NCBI GenBank assembly: GCA_963664365.1
Contig: OY761144.1
Coordinates: 372,001-436,000, forward strand
Reading direction: 5' to 3'
Source: VXRN01 sp963664365
GTDB lineage: Bacteria > Chloroflexota > Dehalococcoidia > Lucifugimonadales > UBA1123
DNA: 64,000 nucleotides
In this document: positions 22,897 through 30,687 of the stretch, piece by piece
Layout: each line of letters opens with the position of its first letter
Position numbering within the stretch: position 1 is the first letter of the stretch
Translations under genes and position numbers: made by a program
Notes under the pieces: generated by a model
Databases searched by the model: none
What the model was told of the DNA's origin: nothing
Seen by the model: only the letters and a program-made list of their open reading frames with translations

Positions 22897-25092
22897 ATGA
22901 ACAGAACTTCACCTCTATCTATCCTCAAGTCACGATTCGGTTACGACAGCTTTCTGCCCTTGCAGGAAGAGGTCATAGACAACGTGCTGTCCGGCCGGGA
23001 CAGCCTAGTACTGATGCCCACCGGAGGCGGCAAGTCCCTTTGCTACCAGTTGCCTGCGCTGATGTTCGACGGCGTTACCTTGGTGGTATCGCCGCTGATC
23101 GCGCTGATGAAGGACCAGGTTGACGCGCTGAACGCGGATGGCATATCCGCCCGGTTCATCAACAGTTCGCTGCCAGCATCGGAGATAAGCAACTTGCAGA
23201 CCCAGGTATGGAAAGGCCAAGTGAAGATTCTGTACGTTGCCCCGGAACGACTGGCCCGGCCCGGCTTCCGCAGCTTCCTGCGCGGCGTGGATCTGAGCCT
23301 CATCGCAATCGACGAGGCGCACTGCATCTCTGAGTGGGGTCACGAGTTTCGCCCCGACTACCGGAACCTGCGACAGTTGAGGCAGGACTTCTCCGAAACG
23401 CCCGTGATTGCCCTGACCGCGACAGCGACGGAACGGGTGCGCGAGGACATAGTCGTCCAACTGGGACTGCAGAGGGGCGAGGTGTTCCTTTCCAGTTTCA
23501 ACCGGGCCAACCTCAGCTACACGGTACTCCCAAGGATCGGCTACATGGCAACGCTGGCGGCGCTACTCAAACGGGACATGAGCCAGTCGGCCATCATCTA
23601 TTGCTTCTCACGTAAAGATACCGAGGAACTGGCCGAAGACCTTAACGCCCGGGGCCTGTCGGCTCGCGCATATCACGCCGGCCTCGACGCTGAGACTCGG
23701 CGCCGAGTCCAAGAAGACTTCACCCGCGACAGGGTACCCATCATCGTGGCCACCATCGCCTTTGGCATGGGGATAGACAAGCCGGACATTCGCCTCGTGG
23801 TCCATGTCAGCCTGCCCAAGTCTCTGGAGGGGTACTACCAGGAGACTGGCCGAGCAGGTAGGGACGGGCTTCCGAGCGAATGCGTCCTTTTCTACGCCTA
23901 TGGCGACAAGGTCAAGCAGGACTATTTCATCGAGCGTATCGAGGACGAGCCTGAGCGGGAAAGCGCGCGGCAGAAGCTGGATAAGATGTTGGAGTTCGCG
24001 CAGCTTCACACCTGTCGCCGCCGGTTCATCTTGGAATACTTCGGGGAGCGGTGGACGGAAGAGAACTGCGGCGGCTGCGATATCTGTCTGAGATCGGGAG
24101 AGGAATTCGACGCGACCGAGATAGCGCAGAAGGTCCTCTCAACGGTAATCCGTACCGGGGAGAGGTTCGGAGCAAACCACGTCATTCAGGTGTTGCTCGG
24201 CAGCCGGATGAAGCGAGTCTTGGAACTGGGCCACGACCGGCTGAGTGTGTTCGGCATAGCCAAAGACTTCGGACGTCCCCAACTCAGAGACATCATCGGG
24301 CAGCTTCAGGCGCGGGGTCTGCTGGCACGGAGCGAGGGGCAGTATCCGACTCTGGCCGTGACCGAGAGAGGGAGGGACTTTCTGAAGACGCGCCAGGGAA
24401 TCTATCTTCTCGTGCCCGCGGACGGGGGCAACGCACAGGAATCGGGACCGGGGGCGGCCGGATCGCCGGCTGCAACGATTGAGTATGATGAGAACCTGTT
24501 CGAGGAACTTCGCGCCTTGCGGAAGCGTTTGGCAGACGCCCAGGGTGTGCCGGCCTTTGTGGTCTTCGGAGATGTTTCCATCCGGCACATGGCCGCGGCC
24601 TTTCCTCAGAGCTTGGAAGAGTTCTCGCGCATCTCGGGGGTGGGAAAGGTGAAGCTGGAACACTACGGCCCGGAGTTCCTGAAGGCCATTCGCAGCTACG
24701 TTGAGGTCAACGGCCTGCCGGATCGCAGAGACATCCCCCGGGCAGACCAACAGCCGAGCAAACTACGGGGAACCAGTTATGACGCAACGAGGGAACTGCT
24801 GTCCAAAGGACTGTCCGTTAGCCAGATAGCCCAGCAGCGGGGTCTGGCTGAGACTACCATCATCAGACACTTGGAAATCATGGCTACACGTGGCATAAGC
24901 CTAGAACTTGAGCACCTGATGCCTTCTGAGGAAAGACTCAGGAGTATAGAGGAGGCCTTCAAGGTCTGCGGCAGCGCTTTCCTCAAACCGGTCTGGGAGT
25001 TCTTGGGCACGGAATACACCTATGATGAACTGTGGCTGGCGCGGATGTATCTGAATCAGGAAGGGCGGCTACCGGACAGTCGTACCGGGTAA
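22897..25092 (+). CDS. recQ: ATP-dependent DNA helicase RecQ
   Basis: A 731-residue superfamily 2 helicase. It has Walker A MPTGGGKSLCYQLP, DEAH box IAIDEAHCISEWGHEFR, helicase C domain with ATIAFGMGIDKPDIR and QETGRAGRDG, the RecQ zinc site (CRRR...CGGCDIC), a winged-helix RQC domain, an HRDC domain (about 535-610) and a C-terminal helix-turn-helix (GLSVSQIAQQRGLAETTIIR). It unwinds branched DNA in recombination and repair. ATG 22897 is preferred, with GGAGAG upstream; GTG 22879 is an in-frame alternative six codons earlier. Confidence 0.94.
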   Translation: MNRTSPLSILKSRFGYDSFLPLQEEVIDNVLSGRDSLVLMPTGGGKSLCYQLPALMFDGVTLVVSPLIALMKDQVDALNADGISARFINSSLPASEISNLQTQVWKGQVKILYVAPERLARPGFRSFLRGVDLSLIAIDEAHCISEWGHEFRPDYRNLRQLRQDFSETPVIALTATATERVREDIVVQLGLQRGEVFLSSFNRANLSYTVLPRIGYMATLAALLKRDMSQSAIIYCFSRKDTEELAEDLNARGLSARAYHAGLDAETRRRVQEDFTRDRVPIIVATIAFGMGIDKPDIRLVVHVSLPKSLEGYYQETGRAGRDGLPSECVLFYAYGDKVKQDYFIERIEDEPERESARQKLDKMLEFAQLHTCRRRFILEYFGERWTEENCGGCDICLRSGEEFDATEIAQKVLSTVIRTGERFGANHVIQVLLGSRMKRVLELGHDRLSVFGIAKDFGRPQLRDIIGQLQARGLLARSEGQYPTLAVTERGRDFLKTRQGIYLLVPADGGNAQESGPGAAGSPAATIEYDENLFEELRALRKRLADAQGVPAFVVFGDVSIRHMAAAFPQSLEEFSRISGVGKVKLEHYGPEFLKAIRSYVEVNGLPDRRDIPRADQQPSKLRGTSYDATRELLSKGLSVSQIAQQRGLAETTIIRHLEIMATRGISLELEHLMPSEERLRSIEEAFKVCGSAFLKPVWEFLGTEYTYDELWLARMYLNQEGRLPDSRTG

Positions 25093-25122
25093 TGCTCAAT
25101 CCTGTCTTTCGGGTTGCTCTAG

Positions 25123-25152
25123 CCCTCCCTGTCAAGCGAGAGGGAATTTTTT
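25123..25152. terminator. Candidate terminator after recQ
   Basis: Five-base arms CCCTC (25123-25127) and GAGGG (25140-25144) form a hairpin followed by AATTTTTT, 30 bases after the recQ stop. The stem is short, so this is a modest candidate. It also lies just past the stop of the convergent fic gene. Confidence 0.45.
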
Positions 25153-25173
25153 AACCCTCGCGCGCGACGCCTA

Positions 25174-26316
25174 CTAATCAAGGACAGGTTCCACGGGCCT
25201 AGAGACTTTGACGAGGTCGTAGCTGGCGCTCCGTCCGCCGCCGGGATTGCGAACGAGGATGCCATGTGCCATGAGGTCGGTGATGTCCCGGTAGGCGGTG
25301 TCCTGGGAGCACTTCGAGAGCTTCGCCCACTTCGACGTGGTGAGCTTGCCTTTGAATTGGCCCTCCAGTAGGCGATTGAGTATGCGACGCTGGCGCTCAT
25401 TGAGGGGGACGTGCGCGGCCCGCTCCCAGAACCGCGCTTTGTCGAGCACGCCGGATAGGGTCTCCTGGGCGCCGTCGATAGCCCGACCGAGACAGTCCAA
25501 GAACCAGCCCATCCACGCCGAGACGTCCATAGCTCCCTTCTGCGTCCGCTCTAGGATGTCGTAGTAGTCGGCCCGCTCACGCCGGATTTGTGACGACATG
25601 CTATAGAAGCGTTGCGCGCTCCTCTCCGAGCGCGCCAGGGCCATGTCCGCAATGGCTCGCGCTATTCGCCCGTTGCCGTCGTCAAAGGGGTGGATGGTCA
25701 CGAACCACAGGTGGGCCAGCCCCGCCTTGAGTACCTCGTCGATTTCGGCGGGCGCGTTGAACCAGTCCAAGAACGCCCGCATCTCCCTGTCAAGACGCGC
25801 GGCGTGAGGGGCCTCGAAATGCACTTGCTGACGACCAATCGGCCCGGAGACGACCTGCATGGGGTCGGCGTTGTCGTCGCGCCACGCGCCAACAGTGATC
25901 CTCCTCATGCCGGTTCTGCCGGTGGGGAATAGAGACCCATGCCAGGCGCGCAGACGCTCGGTCGTAAGCGGCTGATCGTAGTTCCCGGTTGCGTCCATCA
26001 TCATCTCGACGATGCCCTCGACGTCGCGCTCGACGTGCCTGAGGCCGCCGATGTCCATGCCGAGGCGGCGGGCGATGGAAGAGCGAACCTGCTGCCCATC
26101 AAGCGTCTCCCCTTCGATTTCGCTGCTCTTGAGTATGTCCTCCGTAAGGGTTTCGAGCGCGGCCTCCCGTTGGAGGTCGAAACCAAGCGCCTCCATGCGG
26201 CCAATGAGACGGCCCTGTCGGTTGCGTACGTCAGCCAGCGGCACTGCCAAGCCGCCCTGGTCCCAATGAAAGTCGGGCCAGTCGGGATGCTCGTGGATGT
26301 ACTTTCTCCGCATCAT
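25174..26316 (-). CDS. Fic-domain protein with N-terminal DUF4172 and C-terminal winged helix
   Basis: A 380-residue Fic enzyme. The N terminus (KYIHEHPDWPDFHWD) matches the DUF4172 segment common in chromosomal Fic proteins. A Ser/Glu-type inhibitory helix candidate, SSEIEGETLDG, lies near residue 65; in class II Fic proteins an (S/T)xxxE(G/N) helix blocks ATP. The active site HPFDDGNGRIARA lies near residue 210. The C-terminal 90 residues look like a DNA-binding winged helix (LNERQRRILNRLLEG; KWAKLSKCSQDTAYRDI). Fic proteins usually transfer AMP to target proteins. Its promoter is flanked by inverted repeats, which suggests autoregulation. Confidence 0.88.
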   Translation of the reverse strand: MMRRKYIHEHPDWPDFHWDQGGLAVPLADVRNRQGRLIGRMEALGFDLQREAALETLTEDILKSSEIEGETLDGQQVRSSIARRLGMDIGGLRHVERDVEGIVEMMMDATGNYDQPLTTERLRAWHGSLFPTGRTGMRRITVGAWRDDNADPMQVVSGPIGRQQVHFEAPHAARLDREMRAFLDWFNAPAEIDEVLKAGLAHLWFVTIHPFDDGNGRIARAIADMALARSERSAQRFYSMSSQIRRERADYYDILERTQKGAMDVSAWMGWFLDCLGRAIDGAQETLSGVLDKARFWERAAHVPLNERQRRILNRLLEGQFKGKLTTSKWAKLSKCSQDTAYRDITDLMAHGILVRNPGGGRSASYDLVKVSRPVEPVLD

Positions 26317-26368
26317 TTGCGGATATTATAGATTCTAATCGCCGAACACGCAATTATTCTCCGCAAAT
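26315..26368 (-). promoter_or_regulatory. fic promoter with flanking operator-like inverted repeats
   Basis: On the minus strand, TTGCGT (26353-26348), a 17-base spacer and a perfect TATAAT (26330-26325) precede the fic ATG by only 8 bases, so the message is probably leaderless. The 9-base sequence TCCGCAAAT stands at 26323-26315, across the transcription and translation start. Its inverse stands just upstream of the -35 (26360-26368). Symmetric sites on both sides of a promoter suggest repression, plausibly by the winged-helix domain of Fic itself. Confidence 0.6.
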
Positions 26369-26369
26369 A

Positions 26370-26400
26370 ATGCGGTGAATAGTGCCCCTATTCACCGCAT
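26370..26400. repeat. 13-bp perfect hairpin between fic and nurA-like gene
   Basis: Arms ATGCGGTGAATAG (26370-26382) and its exact complement (26388-26400) enclose loop TGCCC. It sits 20 bases past the stop of the minus-strand nuclease gene and upstream of the fic promoter. It may be a transcription terminator without a T-run or a further operator. Confidence 0.7.
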
Positions 26401-26420
26401 AACTGGAGCGGGGCTGGCGC

Positions 26421-27629
26421 TCACAGCCAGCGGAGGCGCTTGGAGCGGTTCTTCTCAGAGGTGAACACGGGCAAACGACGGTCTTGAAGCGACGCCTCGA
26501 CCAAGTCGGCGAAGTATCGGCGGTCGGAGGTGGTTATCACCGCTTGCTCGTGGGACTCCATCAGAGCGATGGGATAGCCGGGACCGCGTCTGCACTGGTC
26601 GAGAACTAGTGAGTGCGTCAGGCCCAGCAGAGCCTCGTCCTCCGCCACCCATGACGGCACCTCGAGGCGTCCCATCTCCTCTCCGGCGTTGAGGTAGAAG
26701 AAGCTCACGCCGTGCCCACCGTAGTGGTCTTCCACGAGCGGGTTGGAGGTGCGAAAGACCGCCGAGCGCTGGCCGGAAGACAGGATGCCGGAGAAGACGT
26801 TTCTGTCCAGCAGTCCCTCCGCGACCTCGTCGCACGGTCGGCTGCCGGACGGGATGTCTCCACAGTGTCGGCCACAGTCCGAAACCTCGTATGGACAGGC
26901 GCGAACGCGGAGCGCGCCGGTGAACTCCGAGCTTGCGGGCAGGCTTATGTAGCTGGCGACGGCGAGTTGGCGACCGGAGGAGAGTTCTCGAAGCTCGTCC
27001 AAAGCGCGGACGATGCTGCGTTCGACAAGCTCCTCGATCACGAATTGCTGCGTCCCGCGTCCGAGGTACATCATCAGCGTTCCATCCAGCAGGGCCAAGG
27101 TGGGCAGGTCCGGCGGCAACTCTCTGACCACGTCGGCCAGGGCGCGCAACTCTTCCACGGCTCTCAGGGAACTGAGAACAGATCCTTGTATCGGCTGCTC
27201 TTGGTAAGGGCCGCGACTGGAGCGTATAGTCAGATCGTCATCCGAGGCGTAGAGCGTCGGATGGCTGGATAGGACGGCGTTGGGGGCTGAGCCGTAGGTC
27301 AGGACGCAGGAGCCGATGTTTACGAGGCAGCATCGGGCTGGCAGGTGGCGGTCCACGTCTATGTGCGAGCCGTCCACCGCGGCGACGCAGAAGTCGTCCG
27401 GGATTGAAGGCGGATCGAATCTGGCGGACGGGTCATGGTCAACGCGGGGCGGGGTCCAGTTCAGCGTATCGGAGCTTCGGGCGCGCTTTGTCTCGTATTC
27501 GGCGGTGTCGAACGATTCGACCTGACGCCTAGCGTGATTCAACCGCGCCTCCACGTCGCTCCGACGGGAGCGCATGTCGTCGGCCATGAGGTCTATCTGA
27601 GCCGCGGTCTTTGCAAGGTCCAGTGACAT
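26421..27629 (-). CDS. NurA-domain nuclease
   Basis: A 402-residue protein of the NurA family, RNase H-fold 5'-3' exonucleases that in archaea work with the HerA translocase in DNA-end resection. The two acidic metal-binding motifs are present: AAVDGSHIDVDRH near residue 87 and LALLDGTLMMYLG near residue 181. A conserved C-terminal acid/His region follows (GPGYPIALMESHEQAVIT). No HerA ATPase is adjacent. A helical N-terminal region (residues 1-45) may be coiled coil. It precedes the lipoprotein gene on the opposite flank by 9 bases. Confidence 0.82.
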   Translation of the reverse strand: MSLDLAKTAAQIDLMADDMRSRRSDVEARLNHARRQVESFDTAEYETKRARSSDTLNWTPPRVDHDPSARFDPPSIPDDFCVAAVDGSHIDVDRHLPARCCLVNIGSCVLTYGSAPNAVLSSHPTLYASDDDLTIRSSRGPYQEQPIQGSVLSSLRAVEELRALADVVRELPPDLPTLALLDGTLMMYLGRGTQQFVIEELVERSIVRALDELRELSSGRQLAVASYISLPASSEFTGALRVRACPYEVSDCGRHCGDIPSGSRPCDEVAEGLLDRNVFSGILSSGQRSAVFRTSNPLVEDHYGGHGVSFFYLNAGEEMGRLEVPSWVAEDEALLGLTHSLVLDQCRRGPGYPIALMESHEQAVITTSDRRYFADLVEASLQDRRLPVFTSEKNRSKRLRWL

Positions 27630-27638
27630 TTTGACTCT

Positions 27639-28589
27639 CTACTGTCCCAGCGTATCATCTATGGCAGCCATCAACTCGTCCTCGCCGACGAAGCCTTCGT
27701 ACTTGGCGCGCACGATGCCCTCTCCGTCCACAACGAACGTCCACGGCTCGCTTGCCAGGCCCCACTCGGCCATCGCCGGGGTCAGCCGCCCCACCTCGAT
27801 ACCGGCGTCCCGTATCTCCGCCAGGTTGTCATAGACCTCGACGTGGATGACGTTGACGCGACCTTCATAAGTATCTTTCAACTGCTTCAGTACGTCCACC
27901 TGCGGGCCGCACGTGGCGGTATGGCAGTAGGCCGGAGTCGCGAATGAGACAAGCAGGGAAATGCCCGCGTCCAGCGCATCCGTGACAGTCATCCGATACA
28001 GGTCGGGGTCGGGGTTGGTATCCGTGGTTAATTCCGCCAGATCCGAAATGTCGCCGGCGGTCTTGTTGCGGCTGCGGGGCGCGGCGGAGCCTATGGAGGG
28101 GGTCGAACTTGACTCTTTCACCATCACTTTGGCACTCGCCTTGATGAGGGAGTTGTCCGGCTGCGGCGCCTCGATGCCGAGTCCCCATTCGCCGGGCTTG
28201 TCGAAAGTCAGATTGGCGACGTAGGCTCCGCCTGACCCGCCGGGCCACCGCCGGAATGTCGCGGGCGCGGTCTGCATTGGACCCTCGGGGCCGCTGGCGG
28301 TCAGATAGAAGGTCTTCACCTGGACCTGCTCGTCTCTGAGCGCGCCCTCTCCCTGGACGATGACGCCAAACACAACGCGGTTGTCGCCGACGGCCAGATC
28401 GGTCGAAGCCATTCCGACGATGGTCTTGGCGGTGTGCTGAGCGGTCGGCTGGAGGGTAGGGACGGGTGTTGGATCATCTACGGAACCGGACCCGCATCCG
28501 ACTGATGCCAACGCTAGAGTCATGGCGAGGGCTATGAGTAGAGGCGTCGAGCGGGCGCCCGGCGTTCGACCGGGTTCATGGAGACTCAT
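27639..28589 (-). CDS. Lipoprotein with C-terminal thioredoxin-like domain
   Basis: A 316-residue exported protein. The signal segment LLIALAMTLALASVGCGSG ends in a lipobox with Cys near residue 32. A beta-sandwich-like domain (about 60-165) is followed by a thioredoxin-fold domain from about residue 205, where SFATPAYCHTATCGPQVDVL carries two Cys separated by four residues, unlike classical CxxC. C-terminal EPWTFVVDGEGIVRAKYEG is typical of thioredoxin-like proteins. It probably acts at the outer face of the membrane. The Cys-containing protein makes a useful contrast with the UGA-containing redoxin at 40518. Confidence 0.8.
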   Translation of the reverse strand: MSLHEPGRTPGARSTPLLIALAMTLALASVGCGSGSVDDPTPVPTLQPTAQHTAKTIVGMASTDLAVGDNRVVFGVIVQGEGALRDEQVQVKTFYLTASGPEGPMQTAPATFRRWPGGSGGAYVANLTFDKPGEWGLGIEAPQPDNSLIKASAKVMVKESSSTPSIGSAAPRSRNKTAGDISDLAELTTDTNPDPDLYRMTVTDALDAGISLLVSFATPAYCHTATCGPQVDVLKQLKDTYEGRVNVIHVEVYDNLAEIRDAGIEVGRLTPAMAEWGLASEPWTFVVDGEGIVRAKYEGFVGEDELMAAIDDTLGQ

Positions 28590-28603
28590 GGGGACTCATA
28601 ATG

Positions 28604-28704
28604 TTAAGGCTCGACCCTCCGGATACCATCGATATGATCAAAGTCCCCATCGTAGCTAACAATCTCCGTTACCGAAGAATGACGTTTGTATCGAGGAATC
28701 TCAC
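28604..28704 (-). pseudogene. PIN-domain toxin remnant with internal deletion
   Basis: Starting with GTG that overlaps the antitoxin stop (GTGA), the minus strand encodes VRFLDTNVILR and then TAA. In another frame directly after it comes EIVSYDGDFDHIDGIRRVEP and a stop. These are the first and last segments of a VapC-type PIN domain, with the first catalytic Asp and the C-terminal YDxDFD region. The roughly 100 residues normally between them are gone. The toxin is therefore deleted while the antitoxin remains. Confidence 0.82.
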
Positions 28705-28967
28705 GATCGGCTCAACTCGCGCAATGTCTTCTCGGCCTTGGACTCCTTGGCCATTCCAGAAGCTTCGTCAAAGTCTTCCAGACTCTTGGCGGGCTTCACG
28801 GATCCATACGCAGACTCAAGGCTGAAGGGTACAGAGGTGAGACGCACCTGGTTGTCTTCAATGGTGAAGGTGACCTTGTCTCTGGGCTTCAATCCCAGTA
28901 CTCGCCGCACTTCCGCGGGGATGGTTACCTGGCTTCTCTGCGTGATGGTCGCGGTGACTTCCCTCAT
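28701..28967 (-). CDS. AbrB/MazE-family antitoxin
   Basis: An 88-residue swapped-hairpin DNA-binding protein (VTATITQRSQVTIPAEVRRV, then LGLKPRDKVTFTIEDNQVRL) with a C-terminal toxin-binding tail. Such proteins repress their own operon and neutralise a PIN ribonuclease toxin. Its partner downstream is a remnant only, so it is an orphan. A ribosome binding site GTGGAG precedes the start. It may still act as a repressor or protect against related toxins. Confidence 0.88.
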   Translation of the reverse strand: MREVTATITQRSQVTIPAEVRRVLGLKPRDKVTFTIEDNQVRLTSVPFSLESAYGSVKPAKSLEDFDEASGMAKESKAEKTLRELSRS

Positions 28968-29045
28968 GTCATCTCCACAGCGTCACTCAGTTCAACATCG
29001 ATATCTTACAATGACTGTGCGACTATACAATGCAATGTTACCATA

Positions 29046-29921
29046 TCATTGATCCTCACTCTTCTTCCTACGCAACCCTGCCAGCACCTCGTTGAGGCTG
29101 CCGGAGCGGAAGCCTTCTAGGTCTAGGGTCACATAGGAGTAGCCTATGGAGCGGAAGTAGTCCGCGACCTTGGCGCGGGTGGTCTCTTCGGTCAGGGTTA
29201 GGAGGTCTTCCGGCTCGACCTCGATTCGAGCGATGGTGTCGTGGTGCCGGACTCTTAGCTGACGAATGCCGATCTCGTCGTGCAGAAATTCCTCGGCCTG
29301 GGCGATGCGGGTCAGGGCCTCGACGGTGACGGGAGTACCATACGGGATTCGGGATGACAGGCACGCCTGCGCCGGCTTGTCCCACGTCGGCAGATCCATG
29401 TCGCGGGAGAGCGCGCGGATCTCGGCCTTGGACAGATCGGCTTCGACCATCGGGCTGCGCACTCCATACTGCTTGGCGGCGTTGAGCCCGGGCCGGAAAT
29501 CGCCGAGGTCGTCGGTGTTGGTACCGTTGACGATGTGACCGTAGCCTTCGTCCTGTGCGTAGCCGGAGAGGTAGGTATAGAGCTCGTCTTTGCAGAAGAA
29601 GCAGCGATTGGGGTTGTTTTCGGCGTAGTCGTCGCGCTCGACCTCGTGGGTCTCGATGACGCGGTGGTTGAGTCCGAGACGCTCGGCGAGTTCGACGGCC
29701 TCGCGGAGCTCGGACGGCGCGAGGCTCGGCGATTTTGCGGTGACGGCCAGGGATTTGTCGCCCAGGACATCGTTGGCGGCGGCGGCCAGAAAGGCACTGT
29801 CCACTCCGCCGGAGTAGGCGACGATGACGGTGTCCATCTCTCGCAGAATGGAGTTCAGCGTCTCCATCTTTTGCCGGCTGGTCTGCCGGTCGATTATCTG
29901 GATGTCTGTTTGTGTAGCCAT
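29046..29921 (-). CDS. larE: ATP-dependent sacrificial sulfur transferase LarE
   Basis: A 291-residue PP-loop enzyme. The AMP-binding motif VIVAYSGGVDSAFL lies near residue 35; NRCFFCKDELYTYL and NGTNTDDLGDFRPG follow. Cys187 in AQACLSSRIPYG matches the sulfur-donating Cys of LarE proteins that give up their own sulfur in making the nickel-pincer nucleotide cofactor of lactate racemase-like enzymes. larA, larB and larC are not in the window, so related sulfur-transfer roles remain possible. It follows the PaREP1-like gene by 38 bases and may share its transcript. Confidence 0.9.
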   Translation of the reverse strand: MATQTDIQIIDRQTSRQKMETLNSILREMDTVIVAYSGGVDSAFLAAAANDVLGDKSLAVTAKSPSLAPSELREAVELAERLGLNHRVIETHEVERDDYAENNPNRCFFCKDELYTYLSGYAQDEGYGHIVNGTNTDDLGDFRPGLNAAKQYGVRSPMVEADLSKAEIRALSRDMDLPTWDKPAQACLSSRIPYGTPVTVEALTRIAQAEEFLHDEIGIRQLRVRHHDTIARIEVEPEDLLTLTEETTRAKVADYFRSIGYSYVTLDLEGFRSGSLNEVLAGLRRKKSEDQ

Positions 29922-29959
29922 TGGTGTGTCTCCAGCGTCGCTAAGCCTGTGCCGCTCGG

Positions 29960-30325
29960 TTAGGAAGATATACCTTCGGCGGCTTCCAGCTTGCGTATCA
30001 ACAGTCTAACCTCTTCCACTCTCTTGATTACGGTCTCGATATCCATGTGACCTTCGTAGAAGTTAGCATGAAGACCGTTGGCTGCGCTGAACAATCTGCG
30101 AATGTCCGGGTCGTTACTTTGCTCTGCTATCCTGCGAACCACTGTAAACAGGTACCTGTGGCTGTCATGTTCCCATCCTCGTCTAGCAGCAGTGGACTTG
30201 ACGGCTCGGGCTGCGGCTCCCCAAGCTTTCTCCGATGCTTGAAGGACATCACCCCGCTCTAGCTCCTCCTCTGCCTGCTGAATAAATATACGGCTGATCT
30301 CGGTGTGGTCGTGTGCGGATGTCAT
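29960..30325 (-). CDS. PaREP1-like helical protein, copy 2
   Basis: A 121-residue all-helical protein with the pattern IFIQQAEEELERGDVLQASE followed by KAWGAAARAVKSTAARRGWE. It resembles the PaREP1 family, which shares the HEPN-like helical fold. It is a close paralog of the gene directly upstream (30322-30687), with a 4-base ATGA overlap. The HEPN RNase motif RxxxxH is not clear (RGWEHDSHRYLF contains His residues). The function is unknown. Members are often found near mobile or defence genes, and here it follows a DNA methyltransferase. Confidence 0.72.
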   Translation of the reverse strand: MTSAHDHTEISRIFIQQAEEELERGDVLQASEKAWGAAARAVKSTAARRGWEHDSHRYLFTVVRRIAEQSNDPDIRRLFSAANGLHANFYEGHMDIETVIKRVEEVRLLIRKLEAAEGISS

Positions 30326-30687
30326 ATCTGCTTCAGCAGGCCCTCCTCCAGCTTACCGAGTAGTAGTTTGACGTCCGCTACGTTATCAACGACGGTTCCA
30401 TCATCCATCCACCCCTCTTTGGAATTGATGTGCAGACTATAGGCCAAGCCGAATAGTGTGTCGATGTGATTGTCCCCCGTCTCCTCAGCGATCCGGCGGG
30501 CCGCTATGAACAGATGCGTAATGTTGTTGTGTTCCCATCCACGCCGTTCGGCGACGGACTTGACTGCATGTACAGCCGCGCCCCAAGCCTTCTCCGACGC
30601 TTGGAGGTAGTCGCCGCGGTCTAGTTCTTCGTCGGCCTGCCAAATGAGGTGGCGACTGGTATCAGGATGGCTTCGGATGAGTGTCAA
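30322..30687 (-). CDS. PaREP1-like helical protein, copy 1
   Basis: A 121-residue paralog of the following gene: LIWQADEELDRGDYLQASEK, then AWGAAVHAVKSVAERRGWEH. The same length and motif positions in both copies point to tandem duplication. It overlaps the upstream methyltransferase by 4 bases (ATGA) and the downstream copy by 4 bases, so the three are one translational unit. No enzyme motif can be assigned. Confidence 0.72.
   Translation of the reverse strand: MTLIRSHPDTSRHLIWQADEELDRGDYLQASEKAWGAAVHAVKSVAERRGWEHNNITHLFIAARRIAEETGDNHIDTLFGLAYSLHINSKEGWMDDGTVVDNVADVKLLLGKLEEGLLKQI

Noticed and set aside
25174..27629. HerA-NurA resection pair
   Set aside because: Only a NurA-like protein is present; no HerA-type ATPase is adjacent.
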